64,000 nucleotides of DNA from Promerops cafer (Eukaryota; Chordata; Aves; Passeriformes; Nectariniidae): the NCBI GenBank assembly GCA_013398275.1, contig VZSE01004870.1, forward strand, positions 186,001 to 250,000. The letters are read 5' to 3'. The notes beneath the pieces are model-generated. The model was not told the DNA's origin and made no database searches. It saw nothing but the letters and a program-made list of their open reading frames with translations. Shown piece after piece: positions 42,701-57,700 of this stretch; position 1 is the stretch's first letter; each line of letters begins with the position of its first letter. The position numbers and the translations under genes are program-made.

Positions 42701-45700
42701 GCAGCCCAGGATGCCAGGCTAACAAATCCTTTCCCTGGATTCCCTTCACAGACTGGGTAGAGCCAGGGACACAAGCGGGCTTCTTGGATCATCTAAGTCA
42801 ATACCAACATCTGTCCCCCCAACCATGGGTGCCAGCTTGAGCAGAGCACAGCGAATGTCTGCAAACCCCCAGTGCATCCTGAGCGCTCACCAGTGGCTCA
42901 TGCTGTTCCCATCGTTTGCGTGGCCACACTATAAATCAACCAAGACAGGCAATTAGGGATCTATATTAAGGCCCTTATAAATATATATTGTACATCACCC
43001 TGGAACATTCAGGCTGTCTGGCTGCTTGATGGGCTGAGCTGTGTCGAGACCTACAGTACCCAAAGTGTCCCCCACTCTGCTCCGGGTGAGCCTGGCAGAC
43101 ACCAACATGAACTTGGATTTTCCTATCTCAGCCACAAAGTTCTGAACTTCACCCTAGCATAAAACAGAACTTCCATTAATTTACTATAATTGGTTTCAAA
43201 CCAGTCTTAATTAAAACCGGTGTGGACTTGCTTAACTCCATTGAAACCAAATTGAAATAAGATTGCAGCAGAATTGATTCCTTTCCGAAGTGAGCTAAAG
43301 CTGGGTAAGCTGGTTAAAGAATATCCACAAGGGTATTTGTGGTGGTTTAGCTAAAATGATTTACCGCAATCTCTAATTGAAGCAATTTCAGCTCGGATAT
43401 AGGGAGGGTAAGCTAAGAGTTGGCGAGGCCAAGCATCCTTCCCACCCGAGTGCTTTCCCCAAGGCATCATGTTTCCAGCTCAGTCCAGAGAATGATCTCC
43501 CTCAGCTCCTCTGGGAGCAACAGGGATAAACCCAGCGGCAGCCTGAGCTGGTCCGTGAGCCTTCAACCCGCCCAAGCGCCGATGGCGTGGGAGCCGGCAC
43601 TGCCAGATGGTGCTCGGCGAAACCCCGGGCAGCGACGTGGGAATCTGCGCAGCATCTCCCCCCGGCAGCCTACCCCAGGATGTTTTGAATTTTAGCTTTT
43701 GCAAACATGGAGTGGTGAAGCCTCGCGAAGCAGGATAAAAATAGAGCCGTAAAAAAGGCAAATCCTCCCCTCCTCCTCCCAGAAAGTCGGCGCAGGGCGT
43801 AGCTGGAAACAGATGTGAACATGTCGGCAGCTCAGCTGGGCTCTGGAAAACCTCCACTCTCCCCTCTCCAGAGCACAGGATGCTGCTGACGAAATAAACC
43901 CATCAAAATTCTGGATTGCACAGCCAGGCGCTGTGCTCAGCCTGGTTTTGCCTGGGCACACGTGGATGTTTCTTCCCTTCCAACCTGGCTAAAGACCCAT
44001 GGGTTTGTAATTCCTGAGACTTCAACATTTCGACAGAAAGGGGGTCCCAGACAGGTTGGGGTACATATTCTGATGCCAAATGAGGCTTTTGCTGCTCCTG
44101 GTTCTTCCCACCTTATACAGGGTCTGTGCTCATGGCTGCCTTGGAGGAAGGCAGCATGCAATGATAATCCTGATGGTTTTCCTAGGAAGGTTAGCAGTCC
44201 ACTACTGCCTCATTTTTCTCTGCTAAGGTAAATCAATAAGGAAAACTGCAGCAGGGGTATAGCTCTGCCATTGTTCAGGAGCACAAAGTACCCAGCAGAG
44301 TTGCAAACAAGGAAAGGTTGAGCTTCATGGTGAGCTTAGAGTGGATTGAGGCTCCTGCATGGAAAGGTGAAGTATACAGAAGACAACCTGAAGGAATGAG
44401 CAGCAATTGGCTTTGCTGGGCCGTTTTCACACCAATATTTATTCTGCTAGTTTGTTTTTCACCTCATTCCTCACCTCACCCTACAAATTCCTCACAACAT
44501 CTTCGGGAAACTGAGGCAGTCCAGCAAAGTAACACCAAAGGAGGGCTTGGCTAGGAGTGATTTATCTACACCATCCACTTCTCCTTTGTCCACCACTACA
44601 GATCAGTAATCCCAGCTGTTATTTGGGAATCCCCAGGCTTTCTGTCTGGCTGTATGCTGTGACCATCTCAGGAGGGATGGATACCTGGAAGCACGCCAGG
44701 CGAGTTAACGCTACATCTGGATGGTCTCTCCTGGGGCTTTCCACAGCATCCCAGCTCTGCTATTACACTGCATCCAGGAAAACAAACATATCACCCTTTC
44801 CTTCAAATTCCTCTCCACCCCAAGAGGAGGACTGTTTTTGACAGTCAACCCCCCTGAACAGCTCCATGTCAGTAAGGGAAGAGATGCCACAGACACCAAC
44901 CATCAGGAGCCAGACTGCTGAACTCAGAGCCCTCAGGAACAGCCCTCTTTTCTCTTGCCTGCTTGGCTCCTCTGCTCCCTGCTGTTACACTCCTGATCCT
45001 GCAAAAACTGTTGGAAACTGGCTCCTTCAAGAGCAAGTGGTTGGTGGTGTGATGTCAGCTGCCTCACTGCCTTTTGTGGGGAGGATGAGTAAGGAAGGGT
45101 TTCACTTTTATCCGTCCCTAACACTGGAAGTAGCAGTTTAGCAAATCTGAGCTATCTGACAAGAGGCCACCTTCTCTTTTCTACCTTTCATGGACATCCT
45201 GCACACTACAGACTCTCACCTGATGTTTGCAGAGGCTCCCCTAACATTTTACAGGCTGTCTGAAGGTGGGACCTTGTCATACGTTGCCACCTCTGCAGAT
45301 CTATGATAACACAATTGAAGCAACAGACAACAAAAAGGGAGTGGTTTGGCCCACTGAGAATAAAATCCCCCCCAAGATATGTCAAAAAGCAAACCCCTAA
45401 CACCGAATATCTCCACTCTGGAATGCTGCATGTTCTCCAGGGGGAATACAGCAAGACTGAACTCAACAGACTACATTTCTCAGGGACTTCTAGCAGTCTC
45501 CTCCAGAGTAATCCACTGACTCTTGGGATATCCATGGTCTGCTGGTGGAAACCAACGACCTCAGGCACATTAGTGAATCCACATACAGAGTCAGACTCCC
45601 AGTAAACATCCTATAGTGTGAGATGCTCAGAGGGTACAGCATTGTCCCCACCACCTCCGGCAGGAAGCCACGCGGGAGAGACCGGACCAAGCTGGAGAGG

Positions 45701-48700
45701 AAACAAAGGGCTGTAACTGCTTCACCTTACAAAGCTGTGCAGAAGGGAAGGAAGAGATGTGTGCAACAGTTACCCTGTGCAAGGCAGCAGCTGGTCTGGC
45801 ATCCTTTTGGAATGAGCTTTTGTCTCTCGTGCAAAGTAGAGCTGTAGACCAGGCTGGAGGGCTTCCACCTATGGTATCATGGAATGGTTTGGGTTGGAAG
45901 GGACATTTAAAGGCCATTTAGTCCAGCTCCCTTGCCACGGGCAGGGACCCCTCCCACTAGACCAGATTGCTCAGAGCCCCATCCAACCTGGCCTTGAACA
46001 CTTCCGGGGATGGCACTCCACATCTTCTCTGGGCAACCTCTTCCAGTGCCTACCATCCTCACAATGAAGAATTTCTTCCTAATACTTAATCTAAAATTAC
46101 TCTCTTTCAGCTTGAAGCCATTCCCCCTTGTCCTGTCACTCCATGCCTTGTCCAAAGTCCCTGTCCAGTTTTTCTGGAGTCCTTTCAGACACTGGAAGAG
46201 GCTCTAAGGTCTCCCTGGAAGCTTCTCCAGGCTGAACAACATCAGCTCCCAGTCTGCCTCCTTAGCAGAGGTGCTCCAGCCTCTGATCATCTCTGTGACC
46301 TCCTCTGGGCTTGCTACAGGTCCATGTCCTTCCTATGCTGAGGACCCCAGATCTGGATGCAGTCTTCCAGATGGGGTCTCACCAGAGTGGAGTAAAGGCA
46401 CAGAGTCACCTCCCTTGACCCGCTGATCTAGGTGACAACCACTCTCAGGTCATCTGCTACTTGTCTCAACTTCTACAGGGTTGGAAAAGATACTCCCAAA
46501 GCAAAGCAGGCAGCTGGATTCCCACTGTACTGACCAGACTGGCATTTGCACCATCATTCCAAAGACTGGGAAGCTCTTGGGCACAGCCCTGCAGCCCTTG
46601 TCCCTGGAAAAGTGGGCAGAAGGTACCAAGGAGACACTTCTGGAGGCCAACACCAGCCACCCTCTCCCAGGGCAGCTGGAGCAGGTTGGGAGATGCTGGG
46701 TCTCCCCAGCAGTGCTGAGCTGGGCTGGCCCCAGTTCATTGTGCTTGGAGAAGGGCAGCTGACCTTATGTAACTGGAGAACAAAGCGGCTAAATAAAAAC
46801 TGGAGCTGGGAACGGGCTGCGGAAGTGGGACACGGCTTTCCTGACTAATCAACCAGCATCTGAAGGAAACTGAACTCAATGGCAGGGAAACAACTGCATA
46901 AACACATCCCGAGGGAAGAAAGGGAGAGAGGAAATGCGGGGAAGACCACGGGGGCACTGGCCCCTTCCACCTCCACTCCTGCCCTTACTGCTTGGCTAGC
47001 AAAGCCTGGAGCGCCAAGAGAGAGAGCACAGCAGGAAATCTGCCACGAGCTCAAGGATTTCAAAAGGTGACCTTGCTTGTTTACCTGCAAAGCCACCAAC
47101 TGCACATTTGGAAGGGCCTCTGGGATAGGAGAGGATTGGGCCTGAGATAGCCCAGCAGCTCTCCTCCCACTGCTGGCTTCAATGGCAACTCAGTCTGAAG
47201 TGGATGAAGGGAATGGAGAGATTTAACCCTGGGGAGAAGTGCTGGAACCCTGCAGCCCCCACTCTAATGAGGCAACAGCATCCATCGTACTGCCAAAACA
47301 GCACTGTCTGAACCACAGCACCCTAGGGAACCATCCCATATATCCCAGTACAAAACCAGTGACTCCAGAAAGGGATACACCCTCTCTTTGGTGCCAGCAC
47401 CTCATGATTTTGCCTGGGAAGGGCAGAGTTTTGGCTCACTTGCTCTCACCACCCAGGACCACGCTCAGACAGGGGGATTTCCACTGGCCACTGTCCTTCT
47501 CCAAAAAGCCCTCCCTTCAAGCAATCCTCTGACAAAAGCAGTATTTTTAAGGAGCCTCTGATTTTCCAGGCATAATCCAGGAAGGTCCTGGCCCAGCTGT
47601 GACCCTCAATTTCCCTGGGGGAACTCCCCAGCAGCCCATCTAGTCTCAGCCTTGGGTGGTCAAAGCCAGACGGGACTGAGGCCATGATAAATGTCCAAGG
47701 CCAACGAACCAGCTTCTTTTTCCCCTCCCCAAAAACATCTGCCTTTGGTTAAAAGCCAATGACCCTGCAAAGCTCAGCCCCAAATAAATTCTTAAGGAAC
47801 AATTTTCTGGTGCATTATAGGGAAGAAGAAAATAGGTGAGGAAGCCAGAGCCCACTAGGACCTGTGTGGGGGCAAGTTGTCCCACCCTAGGGCAACGGGA
47901 GCTCTGGCTCCAGCAGATCTTCTCCAGGAGGGGAGAGCCAGACTCTTTTTAAAGGTTACACTTGAGTAAGTGAAGCCAAGTTGCTCTTCCAGATAGCTAA
48001 CAGGGGCCACGGCAGTTGTTAGGATCCACGCCATCCAGCCTGCTATTTTTAGATCATCCAGAAGGAAGGAAACCTCAGACAACCATCAGTGTGAGCTGAA
48101 CTGCAGCTCCTCAGCTGCCTGGCCAGCGCTGCAGGAGCCGCTCCACCCAGGCAGTCTCACTTCTGACAGTGGGAGGATGGATGAGAGCTTGGGGAGGTCA
48201 CCAGCTCTGCAGCCCTCACCTCTCCATTGCAGAGATAAAGCTGCCAGCAGGAAACAGGTAGATCGACAAAAAAAAAAAAATCCCAGCCTGAACAGCCCAA
48301 GACCTGAGCTGGTTGCTGGTACAGACATTTTTAAGTCCAGGAAGGGGCAAGTGATCCAGGATCTTCAGAGAAAACAAAGCCTGGGGATGGGAAAGCAAAG
48401 CCTCTCACTCTGGTGGTGATTTTGCAAGGCCCTGTGGCTGCATCCTGTGCAGGGAGAGGCAGCCTTGGCTCAGTGCTTGGGTTGCAATCCAAAGCTCACA
48501 TGAAACGTGCTTTTGGCTGGGATGACCTGGCCTGGGGAGTACAACAGGGAGGCCCTTAAATAGCAGCAAAGGAGGAGAAGGAGCAGCCAAGCAACCGTAA
48601 AGCATGAACCACAGACAAGGGAAGGTGAAAAAAATTTCCCCATGTGCCGGGATGATTAATGAAGACTTGGGTTTTTTTTTTTAATCTCTCAAGTCCCCAG

Positions 48701-51700
48701 AAAATAGGATCATCCCTCTTCATGTCTCTCCTGAGGTTTTGCCAGACACTCAGAGCAACAAAACAGTTCATAGCCAATGTGGGCAGCCTGGCACAGGGAT
48801 CCCTCTGCAGATCTATGGATGCTTTAGAGATCTGGGATTGCAGCCAGCATCTCATCCTGCACTGATTCTAGAGCTCTGAGGGCTTTTACAAGGAGAAAAA
48901 AGGCTGGAGCCCAAGGTCCCATAAAAAATAGGACAACAATGACATCTCTCCACACTGGCCTCTGGAGCATCCTGCTGCTAAACTGAGCCCTAAATCCCCA
49001 AAACATAAAGCAGGGTAAAGAGCAGTAAAAATAAAAGCAGTGCCCTGGTCTGTGCCATGGCAGACTTGATCCCCAAACTATGCTGGTTGGGGATGAAGAC
49101 ATTGATTTATTACTGTAAAATAAGCTTCTTCTTTTGCCTGAGCAAACCTGACTGGTGCCATGGAACATGGAGAGAGCCCAGGAGCGAGGAGGCACAGAGC
49201 TGTGGCACAGGGGCACTCACTGGAGGAGCTCAGCTGGCCAGCCCTGGCTGGGACATGAAGCTCCACTGGGCCAGGTCGCACATCGGAGCCATCGGAGGGA
49301 CCGTGACCCTCCTCTGTCTGTCCTGCTGGGGAAGAAGCGATCTCAGCCAGCAATTCCAGGTCCTTCAGGATAACCTGCAGAGAGAGGGATGGTGCAGGGT
49401 AAGCGTTCCTTTCCAAATCCACATACAGAGAGGGTGAGGTGGGAAGCAAATACCAAATCCCAGTATACTGAGAAAGGCATAGTAAAAGAGGGCTACCTAC
49501 AAAACTCCAAGTGGAAATTTCAAATGCTTGTAGAGGCGATGGGGCAGGAAAGACAAAAGAGAAAAAAACCCAGTTTCTGCTCTGAGAGTTCCAAGGAAGC
49601 ATATGAAATTAAACCAAATTTACACAACCAGGAATAGGGCTTGCTTTCCCCTTGTCTCACTTTGTGGAAGTCTGGGCTTTGCATTCCCTTCATAACCTCA
49701 GATTTGGGACAATCCCAGCAAGAGCACAGGGAGGTTCTGGGGGCACACACCAGCCAGCTCCCCTCTGCAAGGCAGCATCCCAGGGAAGGCTCAGCTCAGG
49801 ACGTCACGGCAGAGCTACCATTCGGATTTCACAGCTCTTTCTTTCCAGAAGTCACCAAATCGGTCTATATATAGCATTTCTGGAGAAGTTATTACTGGGT
49901 GGGTTTTTTTTCCGTCCTCAACCCTTCTCAAGTCTCAAGCTATTTTAGGTCCCCCTTCATTCAAATGTCCTTGGGTCGAGATGTTTCATCAGCCATCCCT
50001 GATGCTCTAAGTGCAGCAGGGCTGTGCAGAGCAAAAAGGCTGCCAAAAAGGGGCGACTGCCACGTCTTTACTCCTCAACATCTGGCAGAGCACATCCCAA
50101 CCACCCTTTGTCCACCAGCACAGTATCCCAGGCTTTCCCTGTGTTCTCACAATGCATCTTTCTGAGGAGCTGCAGTTATACAGGAGTTTTAGTTTCTGAG
50201 CTAACACAGAAAACCCCTCCTCTGGAAAAACAAAAAGCCATTTATGTGGTCTCTTTTTTTATCATGCTAGAAAACATAACCCCTGAAAATTAGAAAAAGG
50301 AGCTCCTGGGTTTTTCTTTTGCACAGGTATCTTAAGCTGAGTGCATTTTTAGGGCTTTTTTTTGTAATTAAGGCTGATTTTTAAGCCCCCAGCAGCCTCA
50401 GAGCAGGCAGTGTGGTGTCTAGGCTGTGTATGGTGTAGAGGCAGTGGTGAGGAAGCAGCCTGCCACAGGCACCACAAGGCTCCAGCACGCTTGGGAAGAC
50501 CCTATGCCTATAAACATGATTAAGTCTCAACCCACAGCTCCCAAAGCCAGGAGAAAAAAAAAGAAAGACAACAACTTGTGCTGCTGTCCCTGAAGAATAC
50601 GGCACCTCCAAGATGCTGTCAAGGCTGAGAGCTCACTGCCAGCGTGGGAGGACCCTGCCATCACCAGCCTTCATCCTCATCCAGGGAGAGGAGTCTGTGG
50701 TCCCTGGCAGAGGGAAGACCTTGGTCCTCCCTCCCTGCCTGGATTTCAAGCATCTGTGGCTCAGACAGAGTGATGCTGGCTGTGTTTTGTTTCAAGTGGA
50801 GGATGTCCCTGAGCAGAGCTCAGGATGCCTGGTCTCCTGAAACCCTATGTAGGTTCTCTAGTGGCTAATCATGTGACTCAGCTGAACTTGCAGCTTTTGA
50901 ACAGGCACCAACTTGGGTCTCAGGCTCTCACAATGGGGAAATAACACCCGTAAAGGTTTCCAAGTCATGTTGGCTGAAACTGGCAAAGGGACTCAGGGCT
51001 TGGCTATAAGGGCTGGCACTCAGGCAAGAGCCAGGACTCTCATTCATGTGGTGCATTTTGCCAAACCCAACACAACCAGGAGCTGAGGTCATGTGTGGTT
51101 GATGTACAGCATGACCTAGACACTCATGACTGCCTTCCTGCTGCACTCACTGCTGCTGTGGTGCCCCCACCCAGCCACATCATCCAGCTCAGTTTTTACC
51201 AGCAGTTCCCACAGCTTGAGGAAACATGACCAAGCCCCCAGGCTAGGCAAAAAACAACCCTTCTGCATCCCAAAACCTTTAGAATCTTGACTTGAGGTCA
51301 GATCCTTAATCCAGCCTCTCAGAGTTGTGTCATGAGCTCCAACTCTGAGATCCTGCTTGGGCTCAGGATGCTCTGGCCAGGGTAGCCAGGGCAGCAGTGA
51401 CCAGCACCACTGGAGGGTATGCATGGACCTCTCAAGCTTTGGAGAGGTTAAGCAGTATCCCCCCTGTGTAGGTTACAGGCAGAAGGTGGAAAAAGCAGCA
51501 CAGGCTAAATTTTGCAACTGAAAAATATAGAGGAGATAACAAGCAGGAGGGATTGGTACATGAGCATTGGGAGGAAGAGCAGGCAGCCACAAAAACCTGG
51601 GGTTTTCCAGCCGTGGGAAAGAGGCAGGAAGCTCCAGCTCCCGCTGCTTCTTCCCCGCATGCTCCGGAGAGGGTTCCCAGCTGGGGACAGAGGAAAGGCA

Positions 51701-54700
51701 GGAGTGCTTGGTATGCACTGCACATCCCTGTGCTAAGCAAAGCTGGAGCTGGCGGCTGGCTTTGTGCAAGCCAGGAGGCTGTAAGAAAGCAATATCCTGC
51801 CATTGCCATGGAAACGACCGGCTGCGCCAGGAGCGAGCTGGTCCCATCCGTCAGGAATCCAGCGGCCCTCGGACCGACAGCGCTGGAGCACGAGGGCCAG
51901 AGCCCTTCCCAGCTGCCAGGTGAAGGTGTGATCCTGACAGCCAGCCTGGAGGATCAACCCCCAAGGGCGTTTTCCTGGTCCCGAGGGGATTTCTGGGAAG
52001 GTTTCCCAGTGGTGATGAGACATAGGACAATGTGCCCTGCTCTGGGCAAATGTGTGCCTGGTTAGTGTAAATAGGAAGGAGCAGGAAAAGCAGCAGCATG
52101 ATGGATGGGGAGACCTGTCCAGTGTCTCAAGCCATTCCCAGCACAGGGATGAAGAGCAGCATAGAAGAGGGCGAGCTCTGGGTGGCCAGGGAATGAGAAG
52201 CAGGTTTTCAGACAGTTATAAATAAGCAGCTATTTCTCCTCTCTGAGAATAGGCAAGATTTCTCCCTGCATTGCCTCCAGAGCACGGATTTTGAGGGCAC
52301 ACACAACTGTCAGCTTCTCCAGATCTAGGTCAGGTTAATTTGCCACTTGTTCTGGTTGAATGGAGCCGAGACCAGCTCTGCTGGCAGCGGCACGGGGGGA
52401 AGGCAGCCCCTGGATGGTGCGTGCTGGATGGGATGCACCTCCCTGTGCGTGCAAAGCGGTGCCTTGGTGCTCCTGGAACGGGGGAGCTTTGCCTCTCCTC
52501 AGAACACTGGGCTGGCCCCAGCCCAAGGCAGAGAAGGGGAGGTGACCCCAAATGTGCTGCGGACCCCTGGGAGTGAGACTTAGCATCCCACAGCACATGA
52601 TGACTATTAGGACACCAGAGCAGGCTGCAGCAGCAGCTGCTGGGACACATGCAGTGGCAAGGGTTTGGACTGGCTCCTCAAAGTGTTGTCCTTGCTGGTA
52701 TTTACAGATAAGCTGGGAAAACGAGGAATAAATTAAAATGCCTGGGTGCATCAGGGAGATGCTCCCAGGTGGCCTTGGATGTCCTAGTGGACATGTAATA
52801 TCCCCTGGGCAATAAAATGGGGCACTCAACATCAGGTTATTCTTGTCAAGGAGAAGATGGGAATTCAGCTGAAGCAAGATACTACCAAGACAAAAAACAA
52901 GAACATCAAGGGCTGCAAAGGACTTCAAAGGAGCCCAAGAATCCGGGAGGCTGTGGAAAACCCCATGGCATTTCCAGGATGGGCAACACAGGTGGTGGAG
53001 AGACCAAGGGGGAACAAGGAAAAGTCAAGGATGCTGCTGGGTGCTTCCTCCTTCTCCACAACGTAAACGCAACCCCATTTGTTTTATATTTTTCCTCCCT
53101 CCAATGCTTTTAGCTGTAGCCAGGGAAGGAGGTGAGCATGGGCAGGCAGTCCTGGAGCCAGGAGTGGCCAGGAGCGAGGCTGGCCGAGCCCCAGACACAC
53201 ACAGTGTGAAAAGCAAACTTGTGTCCCCCCCTGCCTCCATCAGCTTTAAAGACAGAAAAAGAAAAGAAAACCACCATTAATCTTCCCACACCAATTTAAC
53301 CAAACCTCTTTTCAAGTCCCTGACACAGCAACTTTTATCCTCTGATCTTGCCAAGATCTATTTTTTTTGCCTTCCCAGGAGATGATGGGGAGCAGAGGGA
53401 AGGCAGAAGGCCTGGGGGCTTCTCCTCTCCTCCCCAGGGCAAATCCTGCCAGGTCACGCTGACACATGCTCACAGCACCAGCAAATACAGCTGGCAGTGG
53501 GGGAAGGCACTTGGTTATAAAGCTACAGACATCCCAAAACAAGCTGGAAGCTGAAAACTCCCTGCCCACCCTCCTGCTTTTGTAAATCCCTCACTGTCCC
53601 TGCTGCTGGGGGTGTAAGGGCCAGGCCTGCAGCACCCAACACTGTCACAGCTCAGAACACCCCTTTAAATGTGTTTAATTAGTGCATGGGGAGCTTAACA
53701 TGCCACCTGATGCCAGTCAGGGCAGGATGCCAAGGAGGTATTTCATAGAATCATAGAATCCCAGAATATGCTGAGTTGGAAGAGACCCACAAGGATCATC
53801 GAGTCATGGAATCCTTAAGGTTGAAAAAAAAAAAAATCTAATATCACTGAGTCCAACCACCACGCTCACAACCAAGCCATGTCCAAGTGCCACAAGTGCT
53901 ACTCCTTCATGCATTGAAGGGCAGGGAAGGAGGCAACACAGGTCCAGCTGGTGGGATGGGGCTGGAACAGCCCTGGAGTATTCCTTCAGGCCATGCTGTG
54001 GGAGGCTGGATGCCTGCAAACCCTTGAAATTCAACACCCACAGTCCCAGAGCTCATGACAGGGAAAGGGTTTGCTTTTATTTGCTGTCTCCCACCCACCA
54101 CCTCCCTCTGTACACAGGGAACCAGGCACTCAAAGCCTAACTCACCAAATCTTGCATCCTACACCTCCATCCCACCCTAGACCCTCTCCGAGTCAGCTCC
54201 CCAGGACAGAGATTGCCTGTCCTCCATGGCAGACAGGTTTTCTGTGGTTTTAAGTCTGCTCCTTAACTTCATCCAGGAATGCTACAAGCACCACCTCAAG
54301 CCCAGATTGCCAGTTTACCCCAGTTGTCCACTGTACATATAAACTGCATATGCATATGTATACATAACTTAGGAAATTGTAGTCTGAAACTGGGGCTAAG
54401 CCAAGAAGCTCCCTATAGATCATACTCCCCACAAAGAAACTTCCTGTTTCTGCAGGATGCAGGACAAAGATTATTGCTCAACCAGGTGGTCTTGAGTCCT
54501 CTGCAAAAGCATCACTCCATTTCTGCTTACAGGCTGCTTCCACTTACGGCAAACCAGGCTAAATGCATTTTCCACTATCTGACTGGAATTATACATATTT
54601 CTCTATACCCCATTTCAGTCCCAAGCTCACCCTTAGGGTAACTTCCCTCTTGAAAAACAGTTCCCTCCTTGCTTCAGTCATAGCTTTTGAGTCTCCCTCC

Positions 54701-57700
54701 AGAGAAGCTTTACCACCAAAAAAAGTTTAAATAAAGCAAGGCATACATATATCACAGTTCTTCTCTTTGCAGCCATTAGCTTACACCCTCTGCTTTGCAT
54801 CATGACACAATATTTCGGCTGTGGCAGAGGAAAGGCCAGGAGCTGGAGGACAATGGCTCTAAACCCAACGAGCAAAGCTCCAAACCAAGCCACGTTAAGA
54901 CAGGTATTTGCTTAGGCACAAGCCTTTGTTCAGCTTCATTGTACTGGGATCGGGTGCGACAGGAGAAGTTCGCCAGGATTTAGTGTGACAGCAGCGCTCA
55001 GAGCAGGGCAGAGACCTGGCTTTGAAACCCTGCAGTGCTGCAGCCAGACACTGCAGCAGGACATGCAAAGGAAAGAGATGACTATCAGTATACCACCATC
55101 CCAGGGTTTTCTCCTCTTCTAGTCTAATACTGGAAACCCAAGAGAGGGAAGAACATTTCAGCTACTTGTGGGAAGTTGGCTTGAGGGTCATGTAGAGGTT
55201 CAAGTACATCACAGAATCACATAATGGTTTGGGTTTGAAGGGACCTTTAAAGATCATCTGGTTCCAATCCCCCTGCCACAGGCAGGGACACCTTCTGCTA
55301 GATAAGGCTGCTCAGAGCCCCATCCAACCTGAACACTTCCATGGATGGGGCAGCCACAGCTTCTCTGGGCAACCTGTGCCAGCGTCTCACCATCCTCACA
55401 TGGAAGAATTTCTTCTTAGTAACTCATCTAAACCTGCTCTCCAAAGTCAGTGGTAGCCGAGGCTCAGTTTACTCTCTCTAGAGAAGGTCACCAACTCTTG
55501 AGGAGACTTCTGAAGGAATTACTTCTGTACTCAAAGCCTTGCCCAGCCACTGCATAATGAGCAGGTTTTCATGTTAGCAGAGTTGAGGAAGCCAGAGTCT
55601 ATCCTGCTTCACATCAGACACCAGCTCCACCTCATGCGTCATTCCTGCATGACTCAGACAAAAGTCCCAGCACAACTTTTAAACCCCAACAGGATTGAGG
55701 GGAGCAGATAAGCAAACAGGAACACATTCAGCCATAAAGAAACCACTCCACTTTGGAGCCGGAAAAAGGAAAACAAAGCAAAGAAAGAAACTGAGTAGCG
55801 TCACTGCTTCACCGTTTTCTCAGAGATGCCTCAGTTCCTGTTGTGTTCATTACAGCTCAGTGCCTGGATCCATTCAGAATCCAGGGAACTGAGAGACTAC
55901 ATCCAAAGCTGCCTTTGCACCATGAACTTGAAGAAGGAGGCAATTTGAAGAACATGTCTTCTTTTCAGCAGTGCCTATCAGCAGTGGTGTCTTCAGCCTG
56001 CAGGTGGAAAGGTCCCACTCACTGCTACCAAACAGCATTTCCTAACTTTTCATCTTTCCTAACATCAGTTTTTCAACCAGAGCAGCAAGACTCCTACAGA
56101 TGAACCGAGCAGACAGTGTAGAAAAACCCACTCCCAGCAGGATCCAGTTACGTCTTGTAAGGAAGTTTTCAAGCACATCAAATTTTAAGCAGGGCTTTTA
56201 TAGATTGCCTTTAAAACCAGGTCTCAAACGCAGGACGGAACATCTCCCTGTCAGGGAAGCACAGGAAGCAGCATGAGGTGACGCAGTGCAGCAGCACAGC
56301 ATCTGACAGCCAGGAATCCTGGATCCTGACTTGTCTACATATCAAAGGGAACTGCCTGCTTCAGCTTTGCTCCAACTTCTCTGTGCTGCCTTTGTGAATC
56401 TTAACTAGGTCTCTTGACCATTTCTTTACTGGCATAGGAGAATTGGGTAGGAAGGGGAATAGGAGAGGTGGCAGAGATGACTCAGGACACTGCAGATGCA
56501 TCATGAGATACTGGCCCCTGTTCAGCACAGTGGAGGTGGTGCAACACCCTGTGCTACTTGAATGACAAAAACAGGCGTGAGAACTTAAGGGGCATGGATC
56601 TGGCTCCATCCAGCGTGATTCTTTGCTTTGGGCTTGATCATTTATGGCAAGTGCAGAGAGAAACTGAGAGCAGCTCAGCACGACAAGACCTTAAAAATAA
56701 GGTGCCTGAGTTCAGTCTTTCAGTCTGATGCACAGAGTAGCACTGACCCTCCAAAGCCAGATTGTCCTTTGGTGATGAGCTGGTGACAAACAACTGCTCC
56801 AAGGCACATCAGCAGAGTGACAGGTAGCCTCCAAACTGTGTACAGGGGCCAGGGGAACTCTAGGCACTACAGAAGGATGTTCAACCTTGTTGGGAATAAA
56901 GATGAAACCAACACTGCTGCCCAGCAGGTTCCCTTGGGGAGGGCAGCATCACAGGACAAAGACAGCACAAAAACCCTCTGAAGATGGGTGTACACCATGT
57001 GCTACACCACACAATGTGCACAGCCCTATCTGGAAAGAGGAGGGAGATGCTTCCTCATCAGAGCTGATGTTTAGCTCACACATCTAGCTGGCCCCCATGC
57101 TGACCAGGTAATCCCCAGGCCATTATCCAGGAGCTCCTGGGGGGGTGGTCACAGTCTTCAGGTGACGTGGGACAATATGACTGTACACACAAATACTGCA
57201 CTGGCTAAGCAAGCACCCCACATCCCCTGTCCTAACAGGCACTGACATAGCAGGTTAGTTAGCTCAGAGTATCCTCATAATTCCCAAAAATGTCCAGCTC
57301 AAAACCCCCTACTTTTTCAGTCATTTCTATTTCCTCTGCAGAAAGAAGCAAATCTGGTTGACAGCCAGCTGAGTGGTGGTGTTTAATGGATTGACTCGTC
57401 TATGGATTTCCTTAAAAAAAAAAAGCCACCTCCAAACATTTAAATAAATAGAAGCCAGGATTAAATAAATCAGCTTAGAATTACTTTTGAGCCATTCCCA
57501 GTTATGTCACATGGAGGAAATGCACCACCAGGGTCCTTTCTTCGCTGTTTTTTTTCAAATATTAATAAGCAGTGTAATTGCAACATGACTCACTGAGATC
57601 TCCTGCCAAGCTGGAGAGACTATCTGCAAGATGCAGGCTTTCTAGAGCATTGCAAAGGCAGATGTGTGCTTGGGGACTCTTTTGGAAAGGTTTGCATTGT

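Larger units (their letters stand above)
39192..49220 (-). other. VAC14: VAC14 intron (10.0 kb)
   Basis: Holds two CR1 fragments (42431-42735 and 45872-46440), an AT-rich block at 42930-43420 and a CG-containing block at about 43550-43665. No additional exon recognised. Confidence 0.7.
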
